DNA of 39,844 nt, taken from positions 1 through 39,844 of the IMG/VR virus record IMGVR_UViG_3300042938_001064. One strand, 5' to 3'. The DNA comes from a virus. The notes under the pieces were generated by a model. That model had not been told where the DNA came from. It did no database searches and saw only the letters and a program-made list of their open reading frames with translations. Of the stretch, positions 7,322 to 15,526 are shown piece by piece (positions within the stretch are counted from its first letter, which is position 1; the number at the start of each line of letters is the position of its first letter). The position numbers and the translations under genes are program-made.

Positions 7322-7773
7322 AAATCTCCCAGCGCGATCAGCGTCTGCGCGTCGTCTTGATCCTGCAGCCAGCGGCGAAGCTCCGCTTCAAGAGCGGCCG
7401 TCGCGCGGCGTGCGGCGTTCTGATACAAGGTCTCGATCAGCGCTCGGGCATCCCGCAGCGCGTCGCTTTCGGGAAGGTTCGTGCGCAAGGTCGGCGGCGC
7501 CAGTTGCACCGGCTCCACTTGCCCGAGGCTGCGCACCGAGGCCGTCCGCCGCGCAACCAGCTTGTCCGCTTGCCGCCTAGCTTCCCGCGGCGCGCGCTCC
7601 TCGAACTGCCGCAGCAGCTGCTGGGCTTCCGCCGGGGTGTTGACGTAGACGATCTGCCCGTTGATCTCGACCCAGTACCGGCGCGATCGACTTGCCCGCC
7701 CGCCGGCGTGCGCAATCAGCGACTCGACGATTTCGGTCGCTGCGCCCTGATTGAATAGCAGCAGCAGGCTCAT
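7318..7773 (-). CDS. Hypothetical head-module protein (151 aa)
   Basis: A 151-residue protein beginning MSLLLLFNQGAATEIVE. A YWVEINGQIVYVNTPAEAQQ stretch, followed by a long charged helix with ERAPREARRQADK, fills the middle, and the C-terminal third is helical (ALIETLYQNAARRATAALEAE). Proteins with this opening occur between portal and capsid genes in many phages of proteobacteria, with no function assigned that I know of. It overlaps the genes on both sides by four bases (ATGA), so it is translated as part of the head operon. Confidence 0.65.
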   Translation of the reverse strand: MSLLLLFNQGAATEIVESLIAHAGGRASRSRRYWVEINGQIVYVNTPAEAQQLLRQFEERAPREARRQADKLVARRTASVRSLGQVEPVQLAPPTLRTNLPESDALRDARALIETLYQNAARRATAALEAELRRWLQDQDDAQTLIALGDL

Positions 7774-7946
7774 TCCGCCCCCGTTTGCATGGGCACTGCA
7801 AAGCCGCCGTGCTCGTCCTCCATCAGTTCCGTCGCTGCGCCGAGCGCGATCAGCGACGCGCCGTCTGTGTCTGAAACAATCGCGCGCTGGCCGGCCTGCA
7901 AAGGCTCGCCATGCAGCGCCGTGTCAATTGAAATTAGAACTTTCAC
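7770..7946 (-). CDS. Small hypothetical protein (58 aa, GTG start)
   Basis: A short frame of 58 codons from GTG 7946 to the TGA that overlaps the next start (ATGA). It reads VKVLISIDTALHGEPL then RAIVSDTDGASLIALGAATEL, ending MQTGAE. It fills exactly the gap between two tightly packed genes, starts three bases after the stop of the 504-residue gene, and keeps the overlap style of the operon, which is why I accept it despite its size and weak start. It resembles small beta-rich adapter-like proteins found beside portal genes, but I assign no function. Confidence 0.6.
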   Translation of the reverse strand: MKVLISIDTALHGEPLQAGQRAIVSDTDGASLIALGAATELMEDEHGGFAVPMQTGAE

Positions 7947-7949
7947 GGG

Positions 7950-9464
7950 TCACGCAAAGAAAATGTCGCCGACGATGTCGTTCAGCGCGACCGCGGTGTT
8001 GTTGGCGTCTGCAGCGCCGGTCACGGTTGTGAGCGCGATGCCGGTTGAAAACGCGATGCCGCCTTCAAGGGAGAACGCAATGGTGCGGCCCGCCGGGATG
8101 CCGACCGAGCGCACAACGCCCGTCCCGGCGGTCGGCGTCGTTGTCTGGTTGTGGAACTTGACGTAGACCATCGTCGCGGCATTATTCGCCAGCACGTAGC
8201 CGAGAAGGCGCCCCGCGCCTGCTTTGACGACGGTCGGGTTTGTCGTCGCCGCAGAAATTAGGTGAGTGCCCGACGCCGCGCCCGTTGCGCTCCCGCGATA
8301 CTGTTGGGCGACGTCGCCGAACAAAGCAGAGCCGGCGACAAGCGCGGGCTGGGTAAACGTTACGGTTGCTGTGCCGACCTGCGAGACCGGCAGCGGGGCC
8401 TGCGAACCGAGTGGCCGCACTCCGGCGATGTAAGTCGGGACGTTCGCGTTGTCTTCGATGGAACAGAAGCCGATTGTCCAGGTCGTCGTAGAGGCCGGTG
8501 CTGTCGAGCCGTTGAACAGCCAGATGAACCAGTAAAGCTCTACGTCGTCTTCCGGGGTTGCTTCGATGCGAGACGCGCGAGAGGTCGCCGTCGGCGCTGT
8601 CGCCGACGCAACAAGCGTGTCGGCCCAGTTGACGTTCCGTCCGTCAGCATAGACCTGCATCACATGACCGGGGCTTGCAGTCGTGTTGATCGTCGCCGTC
8701 GTGTCGCCCGAGTTCCACCCGTTGCGCTGCGCGTCAACTCCAGATGCCGTGGCCGTCGTGCCGCTGTACGAGGAGCGGACAAAATTCCGCCCGAACAGGT
8801 CGACCGTGCATGAGCCGGACGCCGGCCAGCCCGCAACCGTGAACGTGATCGTGTCAACCGTTGGCACCGATGCAATGGCATAGCGACCCGGGACGCCGTT
8901 TGCACCAGTGATCGCGCCGACGTACATCGACTGGCCGACATTTGCAGCATTGAAGCCGTGCGCGGTTTTTGTGACCGTGATGCTCGTCGCGCTGTTGATC
9001 GTAGTCGACAGGCCCCCACCGACAAGATCGGCAAGCAGCATCACAAAGTTCTGGTTTGCGATGCGTTGCGACAAGATTGTCTTGTAACGCGCAGTAAACG
9101 CTCCGCGCCACGACGCGACGGAGCGCGCGAGGTATTCGCTGTTCGCGGTCGTGCCGGTCGTCAGCAAAAGGCTGCCCGAGGCCTGGGACACGCCGACGCC
9201 CGTCCCCGCTCGGCGCTGCGTGAATTTTTCGGTCTCCATGAGCGCCGAGCCAACTCGGCTGAACGACGATTCCCAAATATCGGCCGGCGCCTGCCGAACG
9301 ACCGCGCCGGCGTCTCCGAAGTTCGGGTGCACAGTGCGGACGCGCATGTGAACAGCCGAATCTGACTCGCCGTCCGACAGCTTCATTCGCTGGTACTGAA
9401 CGCCGCCGACGTCGTCGGTCGCGACAACCTCGCCAGTTGCCGGCAGCGTTGCGTTATCGGCCAC
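7950..9464 (-). CDS. Beta-rich structural protein (decoration, head fibre or similar), 504 aa
   Basis: A 504-residue protein rich in Thr, Ala, Ser and Val, typical of beta-rich virion proteins. The opening (DNATLPATGEVVATDDVGG followed by VQYQRMKL) is one I recall from phage structural proteins coded near portal genes. Residues about 155-240 hold an Ig-like or barrel-like segment (TSITVTKTAHGFNAANVGQ). The C-terminal part ends in a repeated beta pattern through VALNDIVGDIFFA. It lies between portal and small head genes, so it is probably on the capsid surface or at the connector. A tail-fibre role is less likely given its place. Exact function not known. Confidence 0.6.
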   Translation of the reverse strand: MADNATLPATGEVVATDDVGGVQYQRMKLSDGESDSAVHMRVRTVHPNFGDAGAVVRQAPADIWESSFSRVGSALMETEKFTQRRAGTGVGVSQASGSLLLTTGTTANSEYLARSVASWRGAFTARYKTILSQRIANQNFVMLLADLVGGGLSTTINSATSITVTKTAHGFNAANVGQSMYVGAITGANGVPGRYAIASVPTVDTITFTVAGWPASGSCTVDLFGRNFVRSSYSGTTATASGVDAQRNGWNSGDTTATINTTASPGHVMQVYADGRNVNWADTLVASATAPTATSRASRIEATPEDDVELYWFIWLFNGSTAPASTTTWTIGFCSIEDNANVPTYIAGVRPLGSQAPLPVSQVGTATVTFTQPALVAGSALFGDVAQQYRGSATGAASGTHLISAATTNPTVVKAGAGRLLGYVLANNAATMVYVKFHNQTTTPTAGTGVVRSVGIPAGRTIAFSLEGGIAFSTGIALTTVTGAADANNTAVALNDIVGDIFFA

Positions 9465-9466
9465 GG

Positions 9467-11593
9467 TTACGCGTTCCCGTCGGTGATCGGGCGAGACCCG
9501 ACGATGCGTCCCGCGCCGTCGCGCAGGGCTTCACGCGGCGCACTGACCATGCGCACGGCCTGAGAAAGTTCCTGCAGCGCCCGCATGATCGTCTCGGTCT
9601 GCTGCGTCTGCGACTGCATGAGCGTGCCGACAAATTCAACCATAGCTTTCGACTCGGTTTCCTGCGTCTTCGCCTCGATGACCTTGGGGTTGTTGCTGAT
9701 CCGCTTGTCCTCGGACGCCGCAGCGCCGTCGATCTTTACCAGCTCGGTCTGCTGGTCCGCGGCTGCGATCTGCAGCTTGGTCTGGTTGTCGAGCTGCGCC
9801 TTCTGCAGCAGCGTCTGCGAGCGCATCTGCTCGGCGGCCATCACCGTTACGTCAGGCTGCGGCGGCGGGCGGGGCGGCATCTGCGAGGGGTCGGTCCAGA
9901 ACCGCTGCGGGGCGCTGAAGTCCGCGGCCTTCGTGATCTCGAGCGCGGTCTGGTAGAGGTTCTGCGCGTTGACGATCGGCAAGCCGCCCGCCATCGCCTT
10001 CTCCTGCAGCTGCGCGATCATCATCAGCCGACTGACCATCGCGTCCTTGTTGCCCGCGGCGAACCCGACGCTGATGCGCATGTCGTTGCGGGTCTTCCAC
10101 TGCGAGGGGTCGACGCTCACCCACTGCCCGCGCAGGCGCACCACCTCGGCCTGGTGGCCGGTCTTGAGCACCAGCTCGTGCGCGATGCTGAACAGCTCCT
10201 CGATCCCGGAGGCGAAGATGCGCGCCACCTGTTCGACGCGCTGGGCGGCCATCGTCGAGAGCTGCTGGATACCCGAGGCGGTCTTGTTGAGCGTGTTCTG
10301 GTCCGAGCCCTGGAAGTACCTGTTGACGCCCGTGCGCCCCTCGGTGATCTGCTCCATGAACCCGAGCGCGTCAATCGCAGCGGGGAACACGAACGGCGTG
10401 GTGACGGGCAGGAAGGATGCCCCCGGGGGGCCATCGACGCGGATGCGCTGCCCGGGGCGCGAGGTCAGCACGTCGTCGAGGTTGACCGTGTTCTTGTCGA
10501 ACGCGATGGCGGGGTTGTTCGCGAAGTACAGGTTGTCGAGCGCCTGGCGCAGGATCGCGCTCTTGATGCGCTGAATGTCGCCCGTGAGGTCGGCAACCGA
10601 CAGCCCGATGTGCCGATGCGGCAGCGGGTTCGGCACGATCGAGCTGACCGGGATGCGGCTGCACTCCTCGCGGTAGAGCACTTTCCTGCCCACCCGCAGG
10701 ACGTACTGCAGCTCCGCGATGCCGTCCTCGTCGTAGTCGTGGCGTATCCACACGCAGCGCACGCGGACCCGGCGCATCTCGGGGCTGGAGACGCCCTGCA
10801 GGTCGATCGAAGCGGCGGTGTTCTCGTTGTACTGGTCGCGCGCATCGTCCTCGAGCGCGTCGCCCTCGACGTCGTCCGGAATGTCGTCCTCGACGTCGTA
10901 GCCCTCAGCGCGCAGCGCGGAGATCGTCTTGTAGTCCCAGTACTCGAAGTAGTCGCAGCCGCGGAGGCTGAAGCTCGGCGTGTTGTGCGAGACCTTCACC
11001 CGCTCAGGCGGCAGGACCTGAAACGCCAGCTGCCGGCGCTCCTTGGTGCGCCGTAGCTCGATGTCGTACAGCTGGCCGGTTTCATCCGAGGGGTTCGCCC
11101 CCACCAGCTCCACGCCCTCGCCCTGCATGAGCATCGCAAGACCTTCTTGCGTCTGGCGCTCGTAGCGCTCGATCTCGACGTGCCGGGTCTTGTCGATATA
11201 GGCCCAGCAGTAGGCGTTCTTGGTCAGCAGGGCGTCGGTGAACCACTCGTTGCAAATCTCAAACCACTTGTTGCGCTGCGTGACGAGGTAATTGAGGTAC
11301 TCGCCCTCCTGCTTCGCGGCCGCCTCGTCCTCGGGGCCCATCGGAATGAACTCCACGATGTCCTCGCCCGAGGCGAAGATCCGGCACAGGCTCGGCAGTA
11401 TCCACTGCACGGTCTCGAACGTGGTGCGGTCCACCACAGAGGAGCGCCCGGGCGGCGCGGGGTCGACGTCCTTGCCGAGGTACAGACGGATCGCCAGGTC
11501 GCGCTCGTCCGCCAGCTCGCTCTCGGAGGTGCCGCCGTAGGCGTACTCCTCCGCGGCGTCGATCGCTGAGAGCAGTTTGTCGAAATCAGGCAT
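9467..11593 (-). CDS. Portal protein (P22 gp1-like)
   Basis: A 708-residue protein of the P22-type portal family, the dodecameric ring through which DNA enters and leaves the head. Features I recognise include an early YLGKDVDPAPPGRSSVVDRT segment, ETVQWILPSLCRIFASGEDI, a GRKVLYREECSRIPV strand region, and FVFPAAIDALGFMEQITEGR before a TGVNRYFQGSDQNTLNKTAS segment at about residues 410-450. The last 150 residues form a long helical barrel-like tail rich in Gln and Ala, as in P22. Length matches the family (about 700). The ATG at 11593 overlaps the terminase stop as TAATG. Confidence 0.92.
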   Translation of the reverse strand: MPDFDKLLSAIDAAEEYAYGGTSESELADERDLAIRLYLGKDVDPAPPGRSSVVDRTTFETVQWILPSLCRIFASGEDIVEFIPMGPEDEAAAKQEGEYLNYLVTQRNKWFEICNEWFTDALLTKNAYCWAYIDKTRHVEIERYERQTQEGLAMLMQGEGVELVGANPSDETGQLYDIELRRTKERRQLAFQVLPPERVKVSHNTPSFSLRGCDYFEYWDYKTISALRAEGYDVEDDIPDDVEGDALEDDARDQYNENTAASIDLQGVSSPEMRRVRVRCVWIRHDYDEDGIAELQYVLRVGRKVLYREECSRIPVSSIVPNPLPHRHIGLSVADLTGDIQRIKSAILRQALDNLYFANNPAIAFDKNTVNLDDVLTSRPGQRIRVDGPPGASFLPVTTPFVFPAAIDALGFMEQITEGRTGVNRYFQGSDQNTLNKTASGIQQLSTMAAQRVEQVARIFASGIEELFSIAHELVLKTGHQAEVVRLRGQWVSVDPSQWKTRNDMRISVGFAAGNKDAMVSRLMMIAQLQEKAMAGGLPIVNAQNLYQTALEITKAADFSAPQRFWTDPSQMPPRPPPQPDVTVMAAEQMRSQTLLQKAQLDNQTKLQIAAADQQTELVKIDGAAASEDKRISNNPKVIEAKTQETESKAMVEFVGTLMQSQTQQTETIMRALQELSQAVRMVSAPREALRDGAGRIVGSRPITDGNA

Positions 11594-12885
11594 TAAACGA
11601 TTCCGCGTGTGTCGATGCGCAGGGGCTTCTCGCGCTTCTCCGGCTCGGCCTTGGCGGCGAGCGCGAAGTAGCGCCAGGCGTCGGCACCGTGTGACGACCA
11701 GTCGTGAATGGGGGTGGGCTTGGGCTCATCGAGCCGGTCATTCCAGCCCCACCGGTAGTGCTGCAGCGCCTCTATCCCGGCGGCGCAGCGTGTCTCGTCG
11801 ATGCGCACCCGGCCGAACACCAGGCGCGCGGCGTTGATGCCGTCCTCAAGCGAGAGCTTCGGGACCATGCGCACGCGGAACCCTGCCTTGCGCAGGATGT
11901 CGCACACGCTCTGGCCGCTCACGATGCTCTTGTTCTCCGCGTCGTGCGGCATCCACAGCGTGTCGTACTTGTAGCCGCGGCCTGCGAGCACCTGCATGTA
12001 GCTGGTGATCGGTTCGCCGTTCGCCTCGTAGTAGTCGATCAGCCGCAGCTCGCCGTCGATCGGCTGCCAGAACCAGATTGCCGTGCTGTCGCCGTAGCCG
12101 ATGTCCCAGGCCGTATGCACCAGCTTCGTAGGGTCATACGCCACGCGGCCGATGTTCCCGCGCGCCCTCGCCCCGAGCAGCTCCTTGGCGTAGATCGCGC
12201 CGATAATCGCGGCATCGAACGAGCACTCGTACTCCTGCTCGAACGCGTTCGCGGTCATGCTCTTGCGCGCATCCGCGAGCTCGTCCGCGGCGATCAGCCC
12301 CGTTTCGCTGGCCTTGAGCAGCAGCGAGAACCACGCCTCGTCGCGCGTCGAGTTGTCGTAGATCTGCCAGAACTCGTTCCGCCCCCGGGGTGTCCCGATG
12401 AACACCGCCCAGCCCCTGCGGTCACTGAGCGCCGGCCGGATGACCGTGCGCCACAGCTCGGGGCGCATGTCCGCGAACTCGTCCAGCACCACCCCGTCGA
12501 GGTAGATGCCACGCAGCGCGTTCGGGTTGTCCGCCCCGTAGAGGCGGATCACCGAGCCGTTGAACAGCCGCACCGTCAGGTCCGACTCGCGAAAGTCGGT
12601 CTCCGGGTCGACGGTCACGGGCAGCGCATAATGCTTGAGGTACTCCCACGCGACCGTCTTTGCCTGCTCCCGATACGGCGCAATGTAGGCGTACCGGGCG
12701 TTGGTCTTCGGCGTGGCGAGCGCCCGCGTAATCAGCTCCGCCACACACGCCACTGTCTTGCCGGCGCGCCGATGCGCCACGAGCACCGCCCAGCGCTCCG
12801 AGCGCAGGTGGAACGGCAGGAACGCCGCCCGCGGCTCGTAGACTACGGCTTGGGCTGGTCTAAGGTCGTCTGCGGCAGCGGCCAT
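11593..12885 (-). CDS. terL: Terminase large subunit (ATPase and nuclease)
   Basis: A 430-residue packaging motor. AHRRAGKT at residues 37-44 is a Walker A variant, VVLDEF at 132-137 is Walker B, and FIGTPRGRNEFW near 162-173 is the coupling motif. The nuclease domain follows, with acidic residues in AWDIGYGDSTA (D261), WMPHDAENKS (D315) and HDWSSHGADAWRY (D395, D402). It cuts concatemeric DNA and drives it into the head through the portal. It overlaps the small terminase gene by 43 bases, which suggests coupled translation. Whether packaging is headful or uses cohesive ends cannot be read from the gene. Confidence 0.95.
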   Translation of the reverse strand: MAAAADDLRPAQAVVYEPRAAFLPFHLRSERWAVLVAHRRAGKTVACVAELITRALATPKTNARYAYIAPYREQAKTVAWEYLKHYALPVTVDPETDFRESDLTVRLFNGSVIRLYGADNPNALRGIYLDGVVLDEFADMRPELWRTVIRPALSDRRGWAVFIGTPRGRNEFWQIYDNSTRDEAWFSLLLKASETGLIAADELADARKSMTANAFEQEYECSFDAAIIGAIYAKELLGARARGNIGRVAYDPTKLVHTAWDIGYGDSTAIWFWQPIDGELRLIDYYEANGEPITSYMQVLAGRGYKYDTLWMPHDAENKSIVSGQSVCDILRKAGFRVRMVPKLSLEDGINAARLVFGRVRIDETRCAAGIEALQHYRWGWNDRLDEPKPTPIHDWSSHGADAWRYFALAAKAEPEKREKPLRIDTRGIV

Positions 12886-13169
12886 ACGAACGGCGGAAGG
12901 GCATTGCCGTCCGCGTCTCCGATGTGATGCGCCTGGGCGGCCTTGCCGTCGAGGCGGTCCCAGAGTTCCACGATCGCCTTGTAACCCTCCCCGTCCATCG
13001 GGCCCTCGAGCGCGGCGACCAGGAAGCGCCTGGCGATGATCCGCAGCTTGGCGTGGCGCTTCTCGGGGGTTGAGCCCAGCTCGTCAAGGATCGCGGCGCG
13101 GAACCAGCGGTCCTTCGCGGCGTTGCGGTTGCCTTTCGGCGCTCCGGCAGTGTGTCGGTTTTTAATCAT
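12843..13169 (-). CDS. Terminase small subunit (probable)
   Basis: A 108-residue protein immediately before the large terminase. The start (GAPKGNRNAAKDRWFRAA) and the following helices with a WDRLDGKAAQ end resemble the DUF5681-like small proteins that lie in the small terminase position of many phages. It is basic at its N-terminus and could bind the packaging site. Position and overlap with the large subunit are the main evidence; the family itself is poorly characterised, so a different DNA-binding role is possible. Confidence 0.65.
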   Translation of the reverse strand: MIKNRHTAGAPKGNRNAAKDRWFRAAILDELGSTPEKRHAKLRIIARRFLVAALEGPMDGEGYKAIVELWDRLDGKAAQAHHIGDADGNALPPFVWPLPQTTLDQPKP

Positions 13170-13200
13170 GGCGATCCGACTCCCTTTCGGGTTGGTCGGC

Positions 13201-13797
13201 CTATTTCAGCTTGGTGATGGTTCCAATAGGCGGCGGCCGACGCGCAGGGCGTCCGCGGCTTGAGCCTCTCGTATACGGCCCGGTGGGGGTCGCGGAAACG
13301 TGCCCCGTGCGACTCACCCCTAGGCCTGCGGTGCGGGCGATGCTCGCCTGATACGTCGTCAGAGAGCCCACAGCGTCCTCGAGCGGGTCGCGCCTGCCGC
13401 CTGTAATCTCCGCACCGAAGGTCGCGAACGTTCCCGTTGCCACTCCGGCGTCGATCGTTGCGCCGAAGCTGCTGCCGACCCGGATTTCGGCGACGTAAGT
13501 CACCAGAGCGGCGCTCGCCGAGGCGCTGTCGATGGCGTCCGAGTCCGCGTAGGTCAGCAGCACCTTCGCAAAATGCTGCGCATACGGCCAACGGGCGCGG
13601 AACACTCCGCCTGAGCTGTACCGGGTGACGCGACCGAGCCGCGTCTCCGTGACCACCGAAACGGAGGTAATCGTTGCGCCGTGCGCCGTGAATGCAGCGG
13701 ACGACGTACTGAGCTGCACGACGCCCTGCGAGGCGCGGAACGCCTCCCGGCGTACCCGCTGCGCGAGGTCAAACGGTCGGCGGAATATGTGCCTCAC
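13201..13797 (-). CDS. Hypothetical protein with four short internal repeats (198 aa)
   Basis: I do not recognise this 198-residue protein. It starts with a basic segment (MRHIFRRPFDLAQRVRR) and then carries a beta-rich region with a recurring motif of about nine residues: AFTAHGATI, ALVTYVAEI, TFATFGAEI and SLTTYQASI. The C-terminal 40 residues are very basic and rich in Pro and Arg (RGRPARRPPPIG). It sits between terminase and a group of virion-like proteins, and overlaps the preceding gene by 29 bases. A small virion component or a DNA-binding accessory are both possible. Confidence 0.6.
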   Translation of the reverse strand: MRHIFRRPFDLAQRVRREAFRASQGVVQLSTSSAAFTAHGATITSVSVVTETRLGRVTRYSSGGVFRARWPYAQHFAKVLLTYADSDAIDSASASAALVTYVAEIRVGSSFGATIDAGVATGTFATFGAEITGGRRDPLEDAVGSLTTYQASIARTAGLGVSRTGHVSATPTGPYTRGSSRGRPARRPPPIGTITKLK

Positions 13798-13972
13798 GGC
13801 GCAGCCTCTCGAGCTCCGCGACCAGTTCCTCCCGCTTCGGCGGGCCGATCTTCGCGATCGCCGCCTCGAGGCGTTCGATTCGCAGTTGCAACCGCAGCGC
13901 CTCGTCGCGCTCGCGGGCGTGGTGCGTCTGCCACGCCATCAGGTAAGCGAGAAAATCCCGCTTGCGTTCCAC
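13769..13972 (-). CDS. Small coiled-coil protein (67 aa)
   Basis: A 67-residue protein dominated by charged heptads (ERDEALRLQLRIERLEAAIA, then a Gly-Pro-Pro break and REELVAELERLRREA). It looks like a helical hairpin or oligomerising coil. It overlaps its neighbours on both sides (34 bases upstream, 29 bases downstream), so it has no space for its own control signals and is translated with them. It may be a linker or chaperone for the adjacent structural proteins; nothing in the sequence fixes the function. Confidence 0.55.
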   Translation of the reverse strand: MERKRDFLAYLMAWQTHHARERDEALRLQLRIERLEAAIAKIGPPKREELVAELERLRREAHIPPTV

Positions 13973-14391
13973 GTCACCGCGAGATTCCCGGCCGTCAGGT
14001 CGGTTACCCCACCCAGATCGAGGAACGCCAGCGCTTCCTTGCCGGCTGAGGTGTCGTTGTAGATGATCGCCCAGCGCGCGTTGTTGGGGTTGCTAGCGTT
14101 CTGCGCAATGCTGACGTCGGCCGCATCGAAGGTGGCTGTGCCTGCCGTCTCGCTCCAGCTGCTACTGGCGAGCGTCGGGCCGCCAGTGGCGTAGTTGCCG
14201 CCCGGGGTCACCTGAGACGTCGACAAGTTGGTGCTGCCGCCCGCCCCCCAGCGAGGGTCGGAGGTGCCCGCGGCGGGCGTGACGGCGTTCGTGACGAGCC
14301 CGACCTTGAACGTGTCCGAGGAGAGGTTGTGAATCTTCTGACCCACGTCCTCCTTGAACTCGTGGAACAGCGTCACGTCACCCTGCGCCAT
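13939..14391 (-). CDS. Virion-like beta protein (150 aa)
   Basis: A 150-residue protein starting MAQGDVTLFHEFKEDVGQ. Its Ser, Thr and Gly-rich body with ATFDAADVSIAQNASNPNNA and the closing AVTWNASGIFSLT are a pattern I recall from small phage structural proteins described as head decoration or tail-associated. The start at ATG 14391 was chosen because the longer frame runs into the gene before it. It lies one base after the 153-residue gene and is probably translated with it. Confidence 0.65.
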   Translation of the reverse strand: MAQGDVTLFHEFKEDVGQKIHNLSSDTFKVGLVTNAVTPAAGTSDPRWGAGGSTNLSTSQVTPGGNYATGGPTLASSSWSETAGTATFDAADVSIAQNASNPNNARWAIIYNDTSAGKEALAFLDLGGVTDLTAGNLAVTWNASGIFSLT

Positions 14392-14392
14392 C

Positions 14393-14854
14393 TTAGCCGA
14401 CCTCCATCCAGCGCAGGCTGCCCGACCAGGTGCGGCTCGCCGCCACCGCCGTGCCGAGCGCGAGCGCAAGCCTGCCCGAGGGCGGGATCACGATCTGCTC
14501 CTCGGGGGTCGGCAGGTAGATCAGCGGCGAGAGCTGCGACCAATACAACCCGGCGAGCACCGCGCCTGCGCTGCCCTGAGTCGTCACCAGAGTGTTGACC
14601 GCGCAGGCTGCCGTGACCGTGTTTCCCCCGTCGAGTGGGTTCTCGGTCGCCGCCGAGCCGGACGAGCCCGTGGTGGTGCGGCGCAGCAGCGTGAGCTTCA
14701 CGCGCTCGTCGCTGGTCGTCGCGCTGTACAGCTCGAACCCGAGCAGCACGCAGGCAACGCCCGCACCGTTCACCATCTCCCAGACGTCCTGGCTCGAATC
14801 GTTCGTGACCGTCAGGCCATCGAGGGCGACCGTGTATACGCGTCCGACGCTCAT
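14393..14854 (-). CDS. Virion-like beta protein (153 aa)
   Basis: A 153-residue protein starting MSVGRVYTVALDGLTVTNDS. A GVACVLLGFELYSATTSDER strand region and IYLPTPEEQIVIPPSGRLAL near residue 120 give it the look of a jelly-roll or barrel-shaped virion protein; I recall similar proteins in phage structural modules without an assigned role. It has a strong ribosome binding site (AGGAGA eight bases before the ATG) and follows a terminator, so it can be expressed separately from the genes upstream or depend on read-through. Paired with the next gene (13939-14391), it may form part of a head or fibre complex. Confidence 0.65.
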   Translation of the reverse strand: MSVGRVYTVALDGLTVTNDSSQDVWEMVNGAGVACVLLGFELYSATTSDERVKLTLLRRTTTGSSGSAATENPLDGGNTVTAACAVNTLVTTQGSAGAVLAGLYWSQLSPLIYLPTPEEQIVIPPSGRLALALGTAVAASRTWSGSLRWMEVG

Positions 14855-14870
14855 GCTTGCTCTCCTAAAC

Positions 14871-14894
14871 TAAAAAACCCGCCGAAGCGGGTTT
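14871..14894 (-). terminator. Rho-independent terminator with UUCG tetraloop
   Basis: On the minus strand AAACCCGC, loop TTCG, GCGGGTTT, then three more T (six T in all). The C(UUCG)G tetraloop makes it unusually stable. It lies between the lectin-like gene and the 153-residue gene and separates the hydrolase/lectin module from the genes before terminase. Confidence 0.9.
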
Positions 14895-14920
14895 CATGTG
14901 GAACGTTGTGTCGTTGCGCC

Positions 14921-15523
14921 CTAGCGGCGCGCGTGCAACTGGTGGGGCCAGTCGTACTGGAACTTCTGCAGCGCGGCTGTCACCAGATCGCCGCCTTCCC
15001 AGTCGTCGCCGGCGGTGAAGTCCAACGCGTTAGCCGAAATATCCGCCACGCCGGGATTGCCGCTTGCGATGTTGCTATCAGTTTGAGTCCAGAACGACGT
15101 CCCGTTCTTCTTGCAGGTAAGCGTCGTTCCGCTTGCCTCTAAAGTCAAAACGTCATCGACGCTGAAAGCCAAACTTCCCGTACGCAGTTCTACATAATCG
15201 AAATTTATTCGCCTGACGAGCAAATATGCAGAGGAGCTTGTTACCAACAAATAGCAAGTTCCTGATGTGCTTGCTCTAACGCAAACACCGATACGGGAGT
15301 TTGAAGCAAACTTCGCTAGTTTAATTTGCGCGTATTGATCGTCAGCAAATGTCCCCGCTCGTCGCGCAAACCACGCAATGTTCTCGTTGAGTATCGAGCG
15401 GATTCGGTTGTCCGTGACAAAAAGTTTTCCGGAGCTACCGTTTCCGTAGGCCCAAATTGACGACCCGACGCTTGTGATGTCGGTGCCATTCGCCGCTGTA
15501 AACGTTTCGGTTTCGACGGCCAT
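14921..15523 (-). CDS. Lectin-like (concanavalin/LamG-type) protein, 200 aa
   Basis: A 200-residue beta-rich protein. It opens MAVETETFTAANGTDITSVG, continues with WAYGNGSSGKLFVTDNRIR, and has the alternating strand pattern (DDQYAQIKLAKF, then RIGVCVRAS, then DVLTLEASGTTLTCKKNGTS) of concanavalin A-like sandwich domains that bind sugars. It is noticeably richer in A and T than its neighbours. It follows the sugar-hydrolase-like gene by three bases. A role in binding or positioning on a host glycan is likely but inferred; no signal peptide is present, so it is probably a virion part. Confidence 0.6.
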   Translation of the reverse strand: MAVETETFTAANGTDITSVGSSIWAYGNGSSGKLFVTDNRIRSILNENIAWFARRAGTFADDQYAQIKLAKFASNSRIGVCVRASTSGTCYLLVTSSSAYLLVRRINFDYVELRTGSLAFSVDDVLTLEASGTTLTCKKNGTSFWTQTDSNIASGNPGVADISANALDFTAGDDWEGGDLVTAALQKFQYDWPHQLHARR

Positions 15524-15526
15524 GCG

